Position numbers and translations under genes: made by a program. From the NCBI GenBank assembly GCA_023823795.1, contig CP085710.1, forward strand, positions 4,180,001 through 4,244,000: a stretch of 64,000 bases of DNA, written 5' to 3'. The notes beneath the pieces were generated by a model that did no database searches, had not been told where the DNA came from, and was given only the letters and a program-made list of their open reading frames with translations. This document shows positions 18,611-27,465 of this stretch, in pieces. The stretch comes from Bacillus sp. F19 (GTDB lineage: Bacteria; Bacillota; Bacilli; Bacillales; Bacillaceae). Position 1 is the stretch's first letter, and the number at the start of each line of letters is the position of its first letter.

Positions 18611-19720
18611 TTAATTATGATAAAAACGGCTGTATGACGTGATATTCTCGATTTGTTCCAGGTCCGGTTCATACCCGATTCCAGGACTTTCCGGAATATA
18701 AATGTATCCTTCTTTCATTTCCACTTCCGGAGTAATAATATCCTGCTTCCAATAATGAGAAGAAGGGGCTGTATCTCCAGGCAGAGTGAAGTTGTTCAGT
18801 GAAGTTATGGCAACATTATGAGCTCTGCCGATTCCCGCTTCAAGCATTCCGCCGCACCACATCGGAACATTGTGCAGCTCACATAAGTCATGAATTTTTT
18901 TTGATTCTGTGAGCCCGCCGACACGTCCGATTTTAAGATTGATAATCCTGCAGCTCCCAAGCTCAATCGCTTTTCTCGCATCTTCTGCACTATGTATGCT
19001 TTCGTCCAGACAAATAGGCGTTTTGAGATGAGCCTGCAGCCTTGCATGGTCAACGATGTCATTATGAGCCAGCGGCTGTTCAATCATTGTTAATCCGAAT
19101 TCATCGAGTGCTTTTAGGTGATCTATATCATTCAGCGTATAGGCGCAGTTTGCGTCGGCCATTAGCTGAATATGCGGAAATTCCTGACGAATTAATCTAA
19201 TGATATCAACATCCCAGCCCGGCATAATTTTCACTTTAATCCGCTTATATCCGGCCTTCAAATAACCATCGATTTGTTTTAGCATTTTCGCCTGAGATTG
19301 CTGGATGCCGACACTTACACCCACTTCGATTTTGTCTCTTGCACCGCCGAGCGCTTTCGCCAAAGTCATGTTTTTCTCTTTTGCATAGAGATCCCAAACA
19401 GCCATTTCAATCGCGGCTTTGGCATTGTAGTTACCGCGTATCTTTATAAATCGCTCTGACACCTCATCTGGATGAGTGACAGGCTCTTGATAAAGAAGCG
19501 GAATCAAGTGATCGCTCATCATATGCCAATTCGTTTTGACCGTTTCTTCATTATAGATTGGCTGCGTAATGGAAACAGATTCTCCCCAGCCTGATAACCC
19601 TGATCTCGATTTCACTTCAACTAAAATAATGTCTTTATCTTCTTCTGTTCCGACACTTGTGGTAAAAGGATGCAGCAGATCCATCTTGATTTGCCTTAGG
19701 ATAATGCTTTTAATTTCCAT
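18611..19720 (-). CDS. N-succinylamino-acid racemase (enolase superfamily, MenC-like)
   Basis: 369 residues of the OSBS/NSAR family. Catalytic acid/base lysines lie in IKVKIMPG (Lys162, Lys164) and in NLKIGRVGG (Lys263). Metal ligands are ADANCAY (Asp189), IEQPL (Glu214) and CLDES (Asp239). It is not part of a menaquinone cluster. Its neighbours are a GNAT acyltransferase and an M20 hydrolase, the operon described in Geobacillus for converting D-amino acids to L-amino acids through N-succinyl intermediates, so NSAR is preferred over o-succinylbenzoate synthase. The ATG at 19720 has GGGGGA upstream; an in-frame ATG at 19735 lacks a ribosome site. It overlaps the GNAT 3' end. Confidence 0.88.
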   Translation of the reverse strand: MEIKSIILRQIKMDLLHPFTTSVGTEEDKDIILVEVKSRSGLSGWGESVSITQPIYNEETVKTNWHMMSDHLIPLLYQEPVTHPDEVSERFIKIRGNYNAKAAIEMAVWDLYAKEKNMTLAKALGGARDKIEVGVSVGIQQSQAKMLKQIDGYLKAGYKRIKVKIMPGWDVDIIRLIRQEFPHIQLMADANCAYTLNDIDHLKALDEFGLTMIEQPLAHNDIVDHARLQAHLKTPICLDESIHSAEDARKAIELGSCRIINLKIGRVGGLTESKKIHDLCELHNVPMWCGGMLEAGIGRAHNVAITSLNNFTLPGDTAPSSHYWKQDIITPEVEMKEGYIYIPESPGIGYEPDLEQIENITSYSRFYHN

Positions 19721-20570
19721 TTCCTTGTCCCCCATTCTCTAATAGGTATAGATACTGGCCAATGTGACGCTTATCTTTCACTAAATCGGATACCACCCAC
19801 CCCTGACTTAAATAATGGGAGAACACTTCGCCAGTTTTCTCTCTCCATTTTTTAGCAAGCTGAAAATCAGCCCTTTTGATTTCCTGAAACTGTGCCGGCA
19901 CGGGAACGAAAATATGCGGACTATGCAGGGACAGGTCTGTTTTTTCCGGAAAAGGAAAATTGTCTATTTCATTTGTATAAAGAGCATATGGAATGTTTGC
20001 TTCTTTCACATCTACTTGTTTCACATTTACTTTGTTTTGCTTATTCAAATGCCATTCGACTAAAAAACGGTCTGTCGGTATACCGGCATTTAAATTGTCC
20101 GCCATTTCTCCGTAAACATTAGGGATATATTCCTTGGCAATTGCCCCCAGCTTATGTATGTTAAGATTTCCATTGACGGTTTCCAGCGGGTCGTATGTCC
20201 AGGTGATCCGGTCATATCCCATCTCAAGTGCTGTGTCTTTTTGTGCGATTTTCAGTTTTTCTCCGATTCCAAATTTGCGGTAATCTGGATGGATGCCTAA
20301 GCTGTGTGAAACGAGATACACTTTATTCCCGTCATATCCCGCAAAACTGTATTGAAAGCCGATGAGCTCATTTTTATAAAATGCGCCCAAAATAAATCCG
20401 CCGTTTTTCACCGCAGCCGCACTTTGATTAACAGGAACAGAATCCTCCATACTCCAGATTATTGCCTCAAGGCGCCTGACTTCTTCCAGCGCTTTTACCG
20501 TTTGAAGATTGCGGATAATCATTGATTCCTGCACTTCTTTTTTCAAGATACTATCACCCCTGTTTACCAT
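19710..20570 (-). CDS. GNAT-family N-acyltransferase, probable D-amino-acid N-succinyltransferase
   Basis: GNAT fold with the acetyl-CoA loop region visible at [20 protein letters not shown]. Pairing with NSAR and an M20 hydrolase indicates it acylates D-amino acids with succinyl-CoA, as its Geobacillus counterpart does; this is inference from context. The longest frame starts inside the M20 stop (ATG at 20570). A TTG a few codons later (AGGGGTGATA upstream) or the ATG at 20522 (MIIRNLQ) may be the true start. It overlaps the racemase gene by 11 bp, so the three genes are translationally coupled. Confidence 0.8.
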   Translation of the reverse strand: MVNRGDSILKKEVQESMIIRNLQTVKALEEVRRLEAIIWSMEDSVPVNQSAAAVKNGGFILGAFYKNELIGFQYSFAGYDGNKVYLVSHSLGIHPDYRKFGIGEKLKIAQKDTALEMGYDRITWTYDPLETVNGNLNIHKLGAIAKEYIPNVYGEMADNLNAGIPTDRFLVEWHLNKQNKVNVKQVDVKEANIPYALYTNEIDNFPFPEKTDLSLHSPHIFVPVPAQFQEIKRADFQLAKKWREKTGEVFSHYLSQGWVVSDLVKDKRHIGQYLYLLENGGQGNGN

Positions 20571-21709
20571 CGCTGCTGATCTGCTTCCAGCAGCATTTGT
20601 GTTAAAATCTTCGTGCCATAAACTAAAGCCTCTTGATTAAATTGCATCTTTGGGTGATGCAAACCAGGCTTTAGGTCACAGCCGAGCCCAATCATCGTGG
20701 CAGCAATCGCCGGATTTTCCGCCGTATAAAAATGAAAGTCCTCTGCCCCGGGAGAAACACAGGCCTCTTCGGTATTCTCTTCGCCCAGTATTGAGACGAT
20801 CGCTTTTCTTGCTATCTCAATCGCATGAAGATTCTTTACCGCTGCGGGTGAGTATTCCTCTACCTTTGAAGTAATTTCCGTCTCGGTTAACTCTTCAATT
20901 TTTGTAATCGTATGTTTCGCTTTTTCCAGAAGCATCTCCATCGTGTCATTCGATTCTGCTCTCAAATCAAGTGTAAAGCGAGCGTTCTCAGGAATCGAAT
21001 TAGAGGCTTCTCCCCCATGCAGTTCCGTTATTTTAATTGAATAATGATCAGCTGCATTCAATTGAATTTGGCGTATCGCCCCGATTAACAGAGCGGCGGC
21101 TTCAAGCGGATTATTGCCCAGTTCTGGTCTGGCAGCGTGAGCGGGCACCCCCTTTATTACTCCTTTAATGCTTGCCGTTGAACTATGCAGAATAACTGGC
21201 GCGGCCTTTCCAAACGGAATTTCCATCACTGGACGCAAATGGATGCCGAAAAGAAACTTCACTTTCTGAAGGACGTTTTCCTCCATCATCTTAAGGGCAC
21301 CCGCTGCCTTTTCTTCCGCCGGCTGGAAGATAAAACGGACCGTATGCTTCATCTTCTGTTTTGAGAGAGTGAGTGCGGTATACAGGACCATTGTGCTATG
21401 AGCATCGTGGCCGCAGGAGTGGTTGGGCACGACCGCCCCGTCCACTTCCTGAACCAGTGCATCCATATCTGCGCGGAGAGCAATAACATCTGACTGCTCC
21501 CCCTCAAGCTCTGCGATAAAACCGAAATGCCCTTCATAGGTTTGAATAATAAAGCCTGCATTTACTAGTTTTTCTTTTATATATTGTGAGGTTTTTTCCT
21601 CCTCCCAGCTCGGCTCTGCAAGCATATGCAGCTCATGATACGTTTTTATTATTTCTTCCTTGTGTTCGTCTGCAAAGTGCATTCCATGTAATTTCGGCAC
21701 TCCATTCAT
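20564..21709 (-). CDS. M20-family amidohydrolase, probable N-succinyl/N-acyl-L-amino-acid hydrolase
   Basis: 381-residue dizinc or dimanganese amidohydrolase. Metal motifs are IALRADMDAL (residues 77-85), NHSCGHDAH (96-104), and PAEEKAAG with its catalytic glutamates. A late histidine occurs in GLHHPKMQF. In this operon it would remove the succinyl group from the L-epimer and so make the D-to-L conversion irreversible. Related enzymes (carboxypeptidase, hippurate hydrolase) share the fold. The gene starts 25 bp after the RpiR regulator and overlaps GNAT. Confidence 0.88.
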   Translation of the reverse strand: MNGVPKLHGMHFADEHKEEIIKTYHELHMLAEPSWEEEKTSQYIKEKLVNAGFIIQTYEGHFGFIAELEGEQSDVIALRADMDALVQEVDGAVVPNHSCGHDAHSTMVLYTALTLSKQKMKHTVRFIFQPAEEKAAGALKMMEENVLQKVKFLFGIHLRPVMEIPFGKAAPVILHSSTASIKGVIKGVPAHAARPELGNNPLEAAALLIGAIRQIQLNAADHYSIKITELHGGEASNSIPENARFTLDLRAESNDTMEMLLEKAKHTITKIEELTETEITSKVEEYSPAAVKNLHAIEIARKAIVSILGEENTEEACVSPGAEDFHFYTAENPAIAATMIGLGCDLKPGLHHPKMQFNQEALVYGTKILTQMLLEADQQRW

Positions 21710-21734
21710 TCAAATCCCACCCCTATGTTTGGTT

Positions 21735-22592
21735 TTACTCTAAAAATAATTCCTGATCCGTATAAAGCTTTTCTAATTTTTGCTGACGAAGGCTGATTCT
21801 GTCCCGATCCCGATGCTTAACACCTTCCATGATGACTTCCAGTAAACTGACAACAGAAGCAATCGAATGATCCCCCGAGTCCAGCTTCTCCTCCGTTGTT
21901 AACGTAATTTCAGCAAGCTGTCCAACAGGAGAAAACTGTCTGTTTGTAATGGCTATCACTTTTGCCCCTTGAGCTTGTGAGCATTTTGCAAGTTCTATGG
22001 ATTCTTGCCGGTACCTTGGAAACGAGAAAATAATCACCGCAGAATTTTGATTCAGATCAAGAATATCTTCAAGTGAAAAGCCTGCTGGACTTGAAATTGC
22101 TACATTATCCCTATATTGCTTGAGGGTATAATGCAGCCAATAGGCAGCTCCGTAGGAACTTCCAAATCCGCCTATATAAATGCGGTCAGACTGTATAAAG
22201 TGATCAACCGTCTTCCAAATCTCACCCTCCTCGACCTGCATTAATAATTGCTGTAATACAGATATTTCTTTCTCGATGACCGTACTGAAAATGCTCATTT
22301 CATTAGGCTGTTTCAATTCTGCAGGCAATCCTTCAAGGCCTGCACCCTGTTTCATTTCCAGCCAATTCCTGCGCAGCGCCTCCTGCATGTCTGAATAACC
22401 TTTAAAACCTAGTGCATAGGCCAGACGAATAACGGTCGTCTCACTTACGCCTGCTCTTTTCCCTAATTGAAAAGCAGTGAGCAATACCCCTTCTTCCTTG
22501 TGCAGAGTAAGGAATTCAGCAGCTTTTTTCTGACCTTGCGATAAAGAAGAATAATTCTCCTTAATAATTTGAGAGATTGATTTTGGTTTCAT
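21735..22592 (-). CDS. MurR/RpiR family transcriptional regulator
   Basis: 285 residues. The N-terminal HTH_6 domain (QGQKKAAEFLTLHK, AGVSETTVIRLAYALGFKGY) is followed by a SIS domain (YIGGFGSSYGAAYWLHYTLK, IIFSFPRYRQESI). SIS domains bind sugar phosphates, but in NSAR operons RpiR proteins are common, so the ligand may be an acyl-amino acid or a cell-wall sugar. First gene of the M20-GNAT-NSAR operon and presumably its regulator. Confidence 0.88.
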   Translation of the reverse strand: MKPKSISQIIKENYSSLSQGQKKAAEFLTLHKEEGVLLTAFQLGKRAGVSETTVIRLAYALGFKGYSDMQEALRRNWLEMKQGAGLEGLPAELKQPNEMSIFSTVIEKEISVLQQLLMQVEEGEIWKTVDHFIQSDRIYIGGFGSSYGAAYWLHYTLKQYRDNVAISSPAGFSLEDILDLNQNSAVIIFSFPRYRQESIELAKCSQAQGAKVIAITNRQFSPVGQLAEITLTTEEKLDSGDHSIASVVSLLEVIMEGVKHRDRDRISLRQQKLEKLYTDQELFLE

Positions 22593-22694
22593 GTCTGCTC
22601 CTTTTCATTCAGGTGAAGGAAAAACTTCATTTATTTTATTATATTAAATCCTATCCTTCATATTCAATCATTATTTTATTATTCAGAAATTAAC

Positions 22695-22741
22695 CAATAA
22701 AAAATACGGCAAATTTCCATTTTTCGGAATATCTGCCGCAT
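22695..22741 (-). terminator. terminator of the LysM-3D gene
   Basis: On the minus strand a stem built from CGGCA/TGCCG plus TTCCG/GGAA segments is followed by TATTTTTTATT. It lies about 20 bp beyond the stop of the LysM-3D gene. Confidence 0.7.
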
Positions 22742-22761
22742 CTTATCAATCTGCTAATCTA

Positions 22762-23541
22762 TTAATTTAATACCTTCACATTAACTTCTCTCTTACCGAA
22801 TGCAACTGCAGAATCTTGTGTCGGGATGAAAACATCAATGCGGTTCCCATTAATTGCACCGCCAGTATCTTCTGCTGTTGCATAGCCGTAGCCTTCAACA
22901 TATACCTTAGATCCAAGCGGAATGACGTTAGGGTCTACCGCGATTACTTTTTTATCAGGGTTCGCTTTTAAATCAACGCCTGTAGCAGTTGTTCCTGAGC
23001 AGCCTTCACAGCTTGCCGTGTATGCAGTAGCTATTACGGTTAATTCTTTTGCTACGTCTTCTTCACTGACGTCGTTTTCTGCCACTGCACTTGCAGAAGC
23101 TTCATTTACAGAAGGGTTTTGATCCTTCGGTTCTGGCTTAGCTTCCGGCTTTGGTTCTGGAGCGGGAGCTGGACTTGCATTGTCAGCATCACTGAAGATC
23201 ACAAGCTCTTGACCAGGGTGGATGACATCTCCTGATAACTCGTTTTTCTCAGAAATATGCTCTACACTAGCGTCAAATTTCTCTGCGATGCTCCAAAGCG
23301 TATCGCCTGCAACAACTGTGTATACTTCTTCATCTGATATCTTTAATGTATTGTCTGCAATAATTATGTCTGATGTTAAATTGTTCCAGTTTTTAATATC
23401 ATCTACTGAAACTTTGTGCTCCTGTGATAGGCTCCACAGAGTGTCTCCTTTATCTACTACGACTTCTTCTGCCTGCGCGCTAATTCCTGCTGTAGTTGTT
23501 AGAGCGGCTACAGCCGCTAATGAAAAGATAGTTTTTTTCAT
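22762..23541 (-). CDS. yocH: LysM-3D cell-wall protein, YocH-like
   Basis: Secreted cell-wall hydrolase of about 259 residues. Signal peptide KKTIFSLAAVAALTTTAGIS-AQA. Two LysM peptidoglycan-binding repeats (VVDKGDTLWSLSQEHKVS and YTVVAGDTLWSIAEKFDAS). A Pro/Glu linker (APAPEPKPEAKPEPK) is followed by a 3D domain with the aspartates in VIAVDPNVIPLGS, ATAEDTGGAI and RIDVFIP (MltA-like fold). The start at 23541 has AAGGAGG nine bases upstream; a longer frame to 23589 includes that ribosome site. A WalR box lies upstream. In B. subtilis, YocH belongs to the WalRK regulon and helps recycle muropeptides. Confidence 0.9.
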   Translation of the reverse strand: MKKTIFSLAAVAALTTTAGISAQAEEVVVDKGDTLWSLSQEHKVSVDDIKNWNNLTSDIIIADNTLKISDEEVYTVVAGDTLWSIAEKFDASVEHISEKNELSGDVIHPGQELVIFSDADNASPAPAPEPKPEAKPEPKDQNPSVNEASASAVAENDVSEEDVAKELTVIATAYTASCEGCSGTTATGVDLKANPDKKVIAVDPNVIPLGSKVYVEGYGYATAEDTGGAINGNRIDVFIPTQDSAVAFGKREVNVKVLN

Positions 23542-23637
23542 AATTTTTCTTCCTCCTTCAGCAATTTCGAATGTTTCCCATGTTATCACAAAAAAGAGGC
23601 TTATAAAAAACAGAGAGATAATAAATCTATTACAATT

Positions 23638-23654
23638 GTAACATCGCTATAACA
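23638..23654 (-). promoter_or_regulatory. WalR binding site
   Basis: On the minus strand the sequence TGTTAT-AGCGA-TGTTAC matches the WalR consensus TGTWAH-N5-TGTWAH exactly. It is about 100 bp upstream of the YocH-like start, a usual activation distance. The family link (yocH is a known WalR target) supports the call. Confidence 0.8.
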
Positions 23655-23933
23655 ATAACCTTACTAACAAACTGGAAATTTCCACTTTATTCCTTGTTTT
23701 CCTTCAAAAATCTCTTGCAATCTAGTTAATTAATCACCTTTTCACTATAATATTTCATTATATTAGCCCAGTTTGGTTTTCTGTCGTTTAGGGAAATTAA
23801 AAGGTACATTTGATAACATTTTCTGGCCTTTAAGATTAATAAAAGCTAATTAGATCATTTATTTAGTTTAGATTGAAACAATTTAAAAATGAAAATCGTC
23901 TTATTTATAAAAAGCACAAAGGGGTAATCAATA

Positions 23934-24035
23934 ATGGGGAAATTCTTAAAGAAGATGGATATAACGAAACAAGACCTTATTTTTGGAATGGCAGGCTCTT
24001 TACTAATTGCATCATTTGTACAGTTTATTTCTTAG
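23934..24035 (+). CDS. small membrane protein or truncated membrane gene, 33 aa
   Basis: ATG nine bases after AAAGGGG. It encodes MGKFLKKMDITKQDLIFGMA then a hydrophobic segment (GSLLIASFVQFIS) and a TAG stop. The same frame beyond the stop encodes a second hydrophobic helix (VFLLFFFSVLLDSLSKLF) and runs on into the HTH gene start, so the TAG may be a nonsense mutation in a two-TM protein. Function unknown. Confidence 0.4.
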   Translation: MGKFLKKMDITKQDLIFGMAGSLLIASFVQFIS

Positions 24036-24152
24036 ACGTCTTTCCTCAAGCAGGAAGATGTTTTTTTATTATTCTTTTTTTCTGTCCTGCTAGATTCACT
24101 CTCAAAACTTTTCTATAATAGCAGAAAAGTACAAGCAGCCGGGGTGAAACAG

Positions 24153-24540
24153 ATGTTAGAGGGGAAACTGATTAAATTTTACCGCGAAAAAGAAGGATTC
24201 ACACAAGGTGAACTCGTACAGGGCATTTGTTCTGTCACCCATTTAAGTAAAATTGAACGGGGCATTACGGAGTATTCGGGAGAGATCACTTTTTTACTAT
24301 CAAAAGATTAAAAATTGATTTGGAAACAGAAGTGCCGCTATAACAAACTCGATGAAAAACTGACGGAATGGCACGAAGTGATGATCATGCAGATAACACA
24401 GGAAGTGGAAATTCTTAAAAATGAAATCGAACAGGAAACGCTAAAGGACTTGCCGGATTATTTAATTCTATACCGCTTATTGCTTTCTAAATATTATCTT
24501 TTTACGAATCAGCTGGAAAAAGCGAAACAGCTCATATTCA
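24153..24540 (+). pseudogene. XRE-type HTH/TPR regulator (Rgg/PlcR-like), broken
   Basis: The frame opens MLEGKLIKFYREKEGFTQGE, CSVTHLSKIERG and TEYSGEITFLL, an XRE helix-turn-helix. A stop follows after 52 codons. Two frameshifts restore RLKIDLETE and then KLDEKLTEWHEV, LKNEIEQETLKDLPDYLILY and NQLEKAKQLI, a TPR-like helical repeat. The gene then breaks at about 24540 into a glycosidase fragment. RRNPP-type regulators (PlcR, NprR, Rap relatives) have this HTH plus TPR order and bind signalling peptides; here only a relic remains. Confidence 0.6.
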
Positions 24541-24912
24541 CGCTTGGAAATCCGTTATTATCAATACATAGATTCAACTGCCCTAAACCACGCTTGTGTT
24601 GAAGTACCTTGCTTAGTCAATAAACGCGGAATCCAGCCAATTCATATTGGAGATTTGCCGCCTCATTTAGCAGCGATGAATATGACAAATATTAATGTCC
24701 AGCAGTTAGTTGTTGAAGCTGTTCTTACAGGAAATATAGACTGCGTTTATCAAGCGGTTATGCTTGATCCTCATACCTCGTCTGTTTTGTCACTGGACGA
24801 AATCTGGGATATGACTGCTGAGTTAATAGAAGCGCACGGTGATCGATTGCCAAAGTTTACAAAAGGAAGAAATCTTGCTAAGAAAGAAAAGGCAGTTTCT
24901 AAATCGCTGTAA
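24541..24912 (+). pseudogene. GH4 α-glucosidase/α-galactosidase, C-terminal remnant
   Basis: About 120 codons: RYYQYIDSTALNHACVEVPC, GIQPIHIGDLPPHLAAMN, TNINVQQLVVEAVLTGNID, YQAVMLDPHTSSVLSLDEIW, then EAHGDRLPKFTKGRN and stop. This is the conserved C-terminus of NAD/Mn-dependent glycoside hydrolase family 4 (MelA/AglB type). The N-terminal NAD-binding and catalytic parts are gone, replaced by the HTH relic. Confidence 0.75.
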
Positions 24913-24925
24913 ACAAGAATTTGAA

Positions 24926-24950
24926 AAAGGAGGAGCCTAAGCCCTCCTTT
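24926..24950. terminator. bidirectional terminator
   Basis: AAAGGAGG (24926-24933) pairs with CCTCCTTT (24943-24950) and is flanked by A- and T-runs. The stop codon of the TSUP gene lies in its loop, so it ends that transcript as well as the GH4 relic. Confidence 0.82.
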
Positions 24951-25833
24951 TTTCTATTCTGATTGCTTCCTCCGCCTTTACCCGGTTTCTCCTGACCGCA
25001 TATCCAACCGCAAGTGCCCAACCAATCAATATGAAGCCGTAAACAAATGGCACTACAGAAGCATCAACAGCCCAAGTAGTTAGAAGAGTTCTTGAATTTG
25101 TCAGAACAATAAATCCTCCAACCAGGACACCCAGAAGATAAGCCGGCAATTTTTTAACAAGCCATGCTGCAATCGGAGCTGCTACGATTCCTCCGATCAT
25201 AAGAGCAAAAACCCAGTACCAGTTTACTTGCTCCCAGCCAAGTGCTATGAAAAATCCAAGGGTAGCAGAAACAGCGATGGCAAATTCGCTTGTGTCGACC
25301 GTTCCGACAACCTTTCGTGCAGATGACCCTTTTTGCGATAAAAGGACAGGAGTTGCAATCGGTCCCCACCCCCCGCCGCCTGTTGCATCTGCAAAGCCGG
25401 CAATTAACCCAAGGGGTATCGATTTTTTCCGTGTTAGTGGAAGGGATTCACTTTGCTCACGTGCTTCAAAATGAAATAAGAACCGCAGCATGACATAAAG
25501 ACCCAATACCAAAAGAAAGATGGCTATAAAGGGTTTTGCCAAATCACCAGGCAAATTGCTCAAAAAGGCTGCTCCTGCAAAGGCCCCAATAGAACCTGGG
25601 ATAATCAGTTTGTATACTGCCTGCTTATCAACATTCCCAAATTTTATATGTGAAGCACCTGAAGCGGCCGTTGTAACTACTTCTGCTAAATGAACGGAAG
25701 CAGAGGCAACTGCCGGGGCTATCCCAAACGTAAGCAGCATTGTTGTGGATGTAACACCATAGGCCATTCCTAAAGAACCATCAATAAGCTGTGCCAAAAA
25801 ACCGATAAAAGCAAAAATAATTAATTTCCTCAA
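24937..25833 (-). CDS. TSUP family (TauE/SafE) membrane transporter
   Basis: 298 residues with eight or so TM helices in two halves. Each half begins with the family motif: FIGFLAQLIDGSLGMAYG (near residues 7-24) and GLIAGFADATGGGGWGP (middle). Members export or import sulfite, sulfoacetate or other small organosulfur and organic anions. TTG at 25833 is preferred because GGAGG lies eight bases upstream; an in-frame ATG at 25875 lies inside the leader hairpin. A sigma-A promoter and a terminator-like leader precede it, so it may be regulated by attenuation. Confidence 0.87.
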   Translation of the reverse strand: MRKLIIFAFIGFLAQLIDGSLGMAYGVTSTTMLLTFGIAPAVASASVHLAEVVTTAASGASHIKFGNVDKQAVYKLIIPGSIGAFAGAAFLSNLPGDLAKPFIAIFLLVLGLYVMLRFLFHFEAREQSESLPLTRKKSIPLGLIAGFADATGGGGWGPIATPVLLSQKGSSARKVVGTVDTSEFAIAVSATLGFFIALGWEQVNWYWVFALMIGGIVAAPIAAWLVKKLPAYLLGVLVGGFIVLTNSRTLLTTWAVDASVVPFVYGFILIGWALAVGYAVRRNRVKAEEAIRIEKRRA

Positions 25834-25964
25834 AGCAATTCCTCCCCACTTGGAAACGAAAAAGGCCCTTAACAAAATGTTAAGGACCTTTGGTTATCCA
25901 ATCAGTCTGATTATTATAAATTTTTAATGTAATTTTATTATATATAATTCCTATGAGTTTACAA
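25834..25964 (-). promoter_or_regulatory. promoter and structured leader of the TSUP gene
   Basis: On the minus strand, -35 TTGTAA (25964-25959), a 16-bp spacer and -10 TATAAT (25942-25937) form a good sigma-A promoter. About 100 nt of leader follow. They hold AATCAG-A-CTGATT (25912-25900), TTGG-ATAA-CCAA, and a long hairpin (25891-25861: AAAGGTCCTTAACA / TGTTAAGGGCCTTT with one mismatch) followed by TTTTTC. The last hairpin looks like a transcription terminator placed just before the ribosome site. It matches no riboswitch class I recognise. Confidence 0.6.
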
Positions 25965-26073
25965 GGATTAATTTTCTGTTTTTTATTTCGGCCGCTCTTT
26001 TACATTTGCGATGTGTCTTATACTCCATCTCCATTTTTGGTCAAAATCCATTCAGCCTCTCATAGCCAGTTTC

Positions 26074-26170
26074 TGCGCGTTCACTTTATATATGTGCACG
26101 CTCGGGGAAATTTGTGCGCGTTCACCTTATATATGTGCACGCTCGGGGAAAGTTGTGCGCGTTCAGCCTG
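26074..26170. repeat. tandem 41-bp repeat, 2.3 copies
   Basis: TGCGCGTTCAC starts at 26074 and 26115, and TGCGCGTTCA at 26156, giving an exact 41-bp period with few substitutions. Each unit contains TTATATATGTGCACGCTCGG. There is no spacer diversity, so it is not CRISPR. It lies between convergent and divergent promoters upstream of the ArAE-type gene. Its role is unknown. Confidence 0.75.
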
Positions 26171-26335
26171 AATTTATACGCGATCTGCCAATTACATCCC
26201 AAATTAGCACGACTAAAAGCTTGATCAGATCCTTCACCGGTTGGGTCAGCACTCTACAAATTCATTTTTTTCTTAAATTTGAAAATCTGATAAACTAAGT
26301 GGAACACAAGATATAAGAAACGGAGTGTCTCCCCT

Positions 26336-27358
26336 TTGATACTAGGACCAAGAGTTTTAAAGACTGGATTATCAGTTACACTTGCTTTATTTATCTGCTC
26401 TATCTTTCAGCTTGAGCCGTCAGTATTTGCAGGAGTCGCAGCTATTTTTACGATTCAGCCCTCCATTTACCGCACATGGAAACAAGTACTTGATCAAGTA
26501 CAGGCGAATACACTTGGAGCCTTGCTTGCTCTGTTTGCCATTTTCTTTTTCGGCAGCAATCCAATTGTGATCGGGGTTGTTGTAATTTCTGTTATTTTAA
26601 TCAGCTTAAAGCTCAAAATGGAAGCGACCATTTCACTGACTTTAGTAACGGTCTTGGCGATTATGAGTGCTGCCGGCAATGAAGACTTCTTATTCGTCTG
26701 GAACCGATTCTTGATTATATTAATAGGCATTGCCTCTGCTTTTCTTGTTAATCTGCTGATTCTTCCGCCAAAGTATAAAGAAAATTACTTCGCAAAAGTT
26801 CAATCTGTTTTTGAAACCATGTCCCTGTTAATGAGGACAGCCATCTCAGATGAATTAACGGAGAAATATTTTCAGGAAAAACAAAAGGAATTTAGAACCG
26901 AGCTTCAAAAACTGGAGGATTTATACGAAATCTTTGACGAAGAACGGGAAAAGATGGCGAAGGTAAATCCGGTGAATGTCAGGGAACTGGTCGTTTTTAA
27001 ACAAATGCTGAAAACCATTCAGCAGGCTGCAGACGTCTTAAAAGTCATTGAAGAACATTATTTTCAGAGCCGCAGCACAATGGTTGACGATCAGTTATTT
27101 GATTCCCAGATTGAACAATTAATAAAGTGGCATGAATATCTTCTCTTTAAGTATGAGGGGAAAATTAAGGTTAATGATCAGTTTGAAGATGACACCTTGA
27201 TCCGCGAAAGCAGGATATTCCTTATTCAATTGATGGAGTCTGATTCTGATAAGCTTGAAAATCAGCGTTTGACTGTTGTTGCTTCAGCTATTTATGAATA
27301 TGCGTTCCAATTGCACCGTCTTGATCAGCTTGTCGACCGGCTGGTAAAAAGAACATAA
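26336..27358 (+). CDS. FUSC/aromatic acid exporter-type membrane protein
   Basis: 340 residues. About six N-terminal TM helices (VTLALFICSIFQLEPSVFAG, FGSNPIVIGVVVISVILISL) carry the family motif around PSIYRTWKQVLDQVQANTLG. A long cytosolic helical domain follows (FETMSLLMRTAISDEL to the end). This is the ArAE/FUSC architecture, similar to Bacillus YgaE/YqjA proteins. It starts at TTG with GGAG upstream. Substrate unknown; relatives export aromatic carboxylates. Confidence 0.85.
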   Translation: MILGPRVLKTGLSVTLALFICSIFQLEPSVFAGVAAIFTIQPSIYRTWKQVLDQVQANTLGALLALFAIFFFGSNPIVIGVVVISVILISLKLKMEATISLTLVTVLAIMSAAGNEDFLFVWNRFLIILIGIASAFLVNLLILPPKYKENYFAKVQSVFETMSLLMRTAISDELTEKYFQEKQKEFRTELQKLEDLYEIFDEEREKMAKVNPVNVRELVVFKQMLKTIQQAADVLKVIEEHYFQSRSTMVDDQLFDSQIEQLIKWHEYLLFKYEGKIKVNDQFEDDTLIRESRIFLIQLMESDSDKLENQRLTVVASAIYEYAFQLHRLDQLVDRLVKRT

Positions 27359-27371
27359 AATGAGGAAATAA

Positions 27372-27396
27372 AAATGCCCTTTATTGGGCTTTTTTT
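27372..27396 (+). terminator. Rho-independent terminator
   Basis: GCCC-TTTATT-GGGC followed by seven T residues, 16 bp after the ArAE-type gene. Confidence 0.85.
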
Positions 27397-27465
27397 CATA
27401 AATCAAAGGATATCTCCGACTTTATGTCTAATTTAATAGGTATCAAAAGTTGTGAGGGATGAGAA

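Noticed and set aside
26074-26170. Possible CRISPR array
   Set aside because: The whole 41-bp unit repeats with no distinct spacers and no cas genes are nearby.
25953-26298. Two overlapping plus-strand ORFs of 72 and 95 codons
   Set aside because: Both are made from the 41-bp tandem repeat and show repeated peptide segments only because of it.
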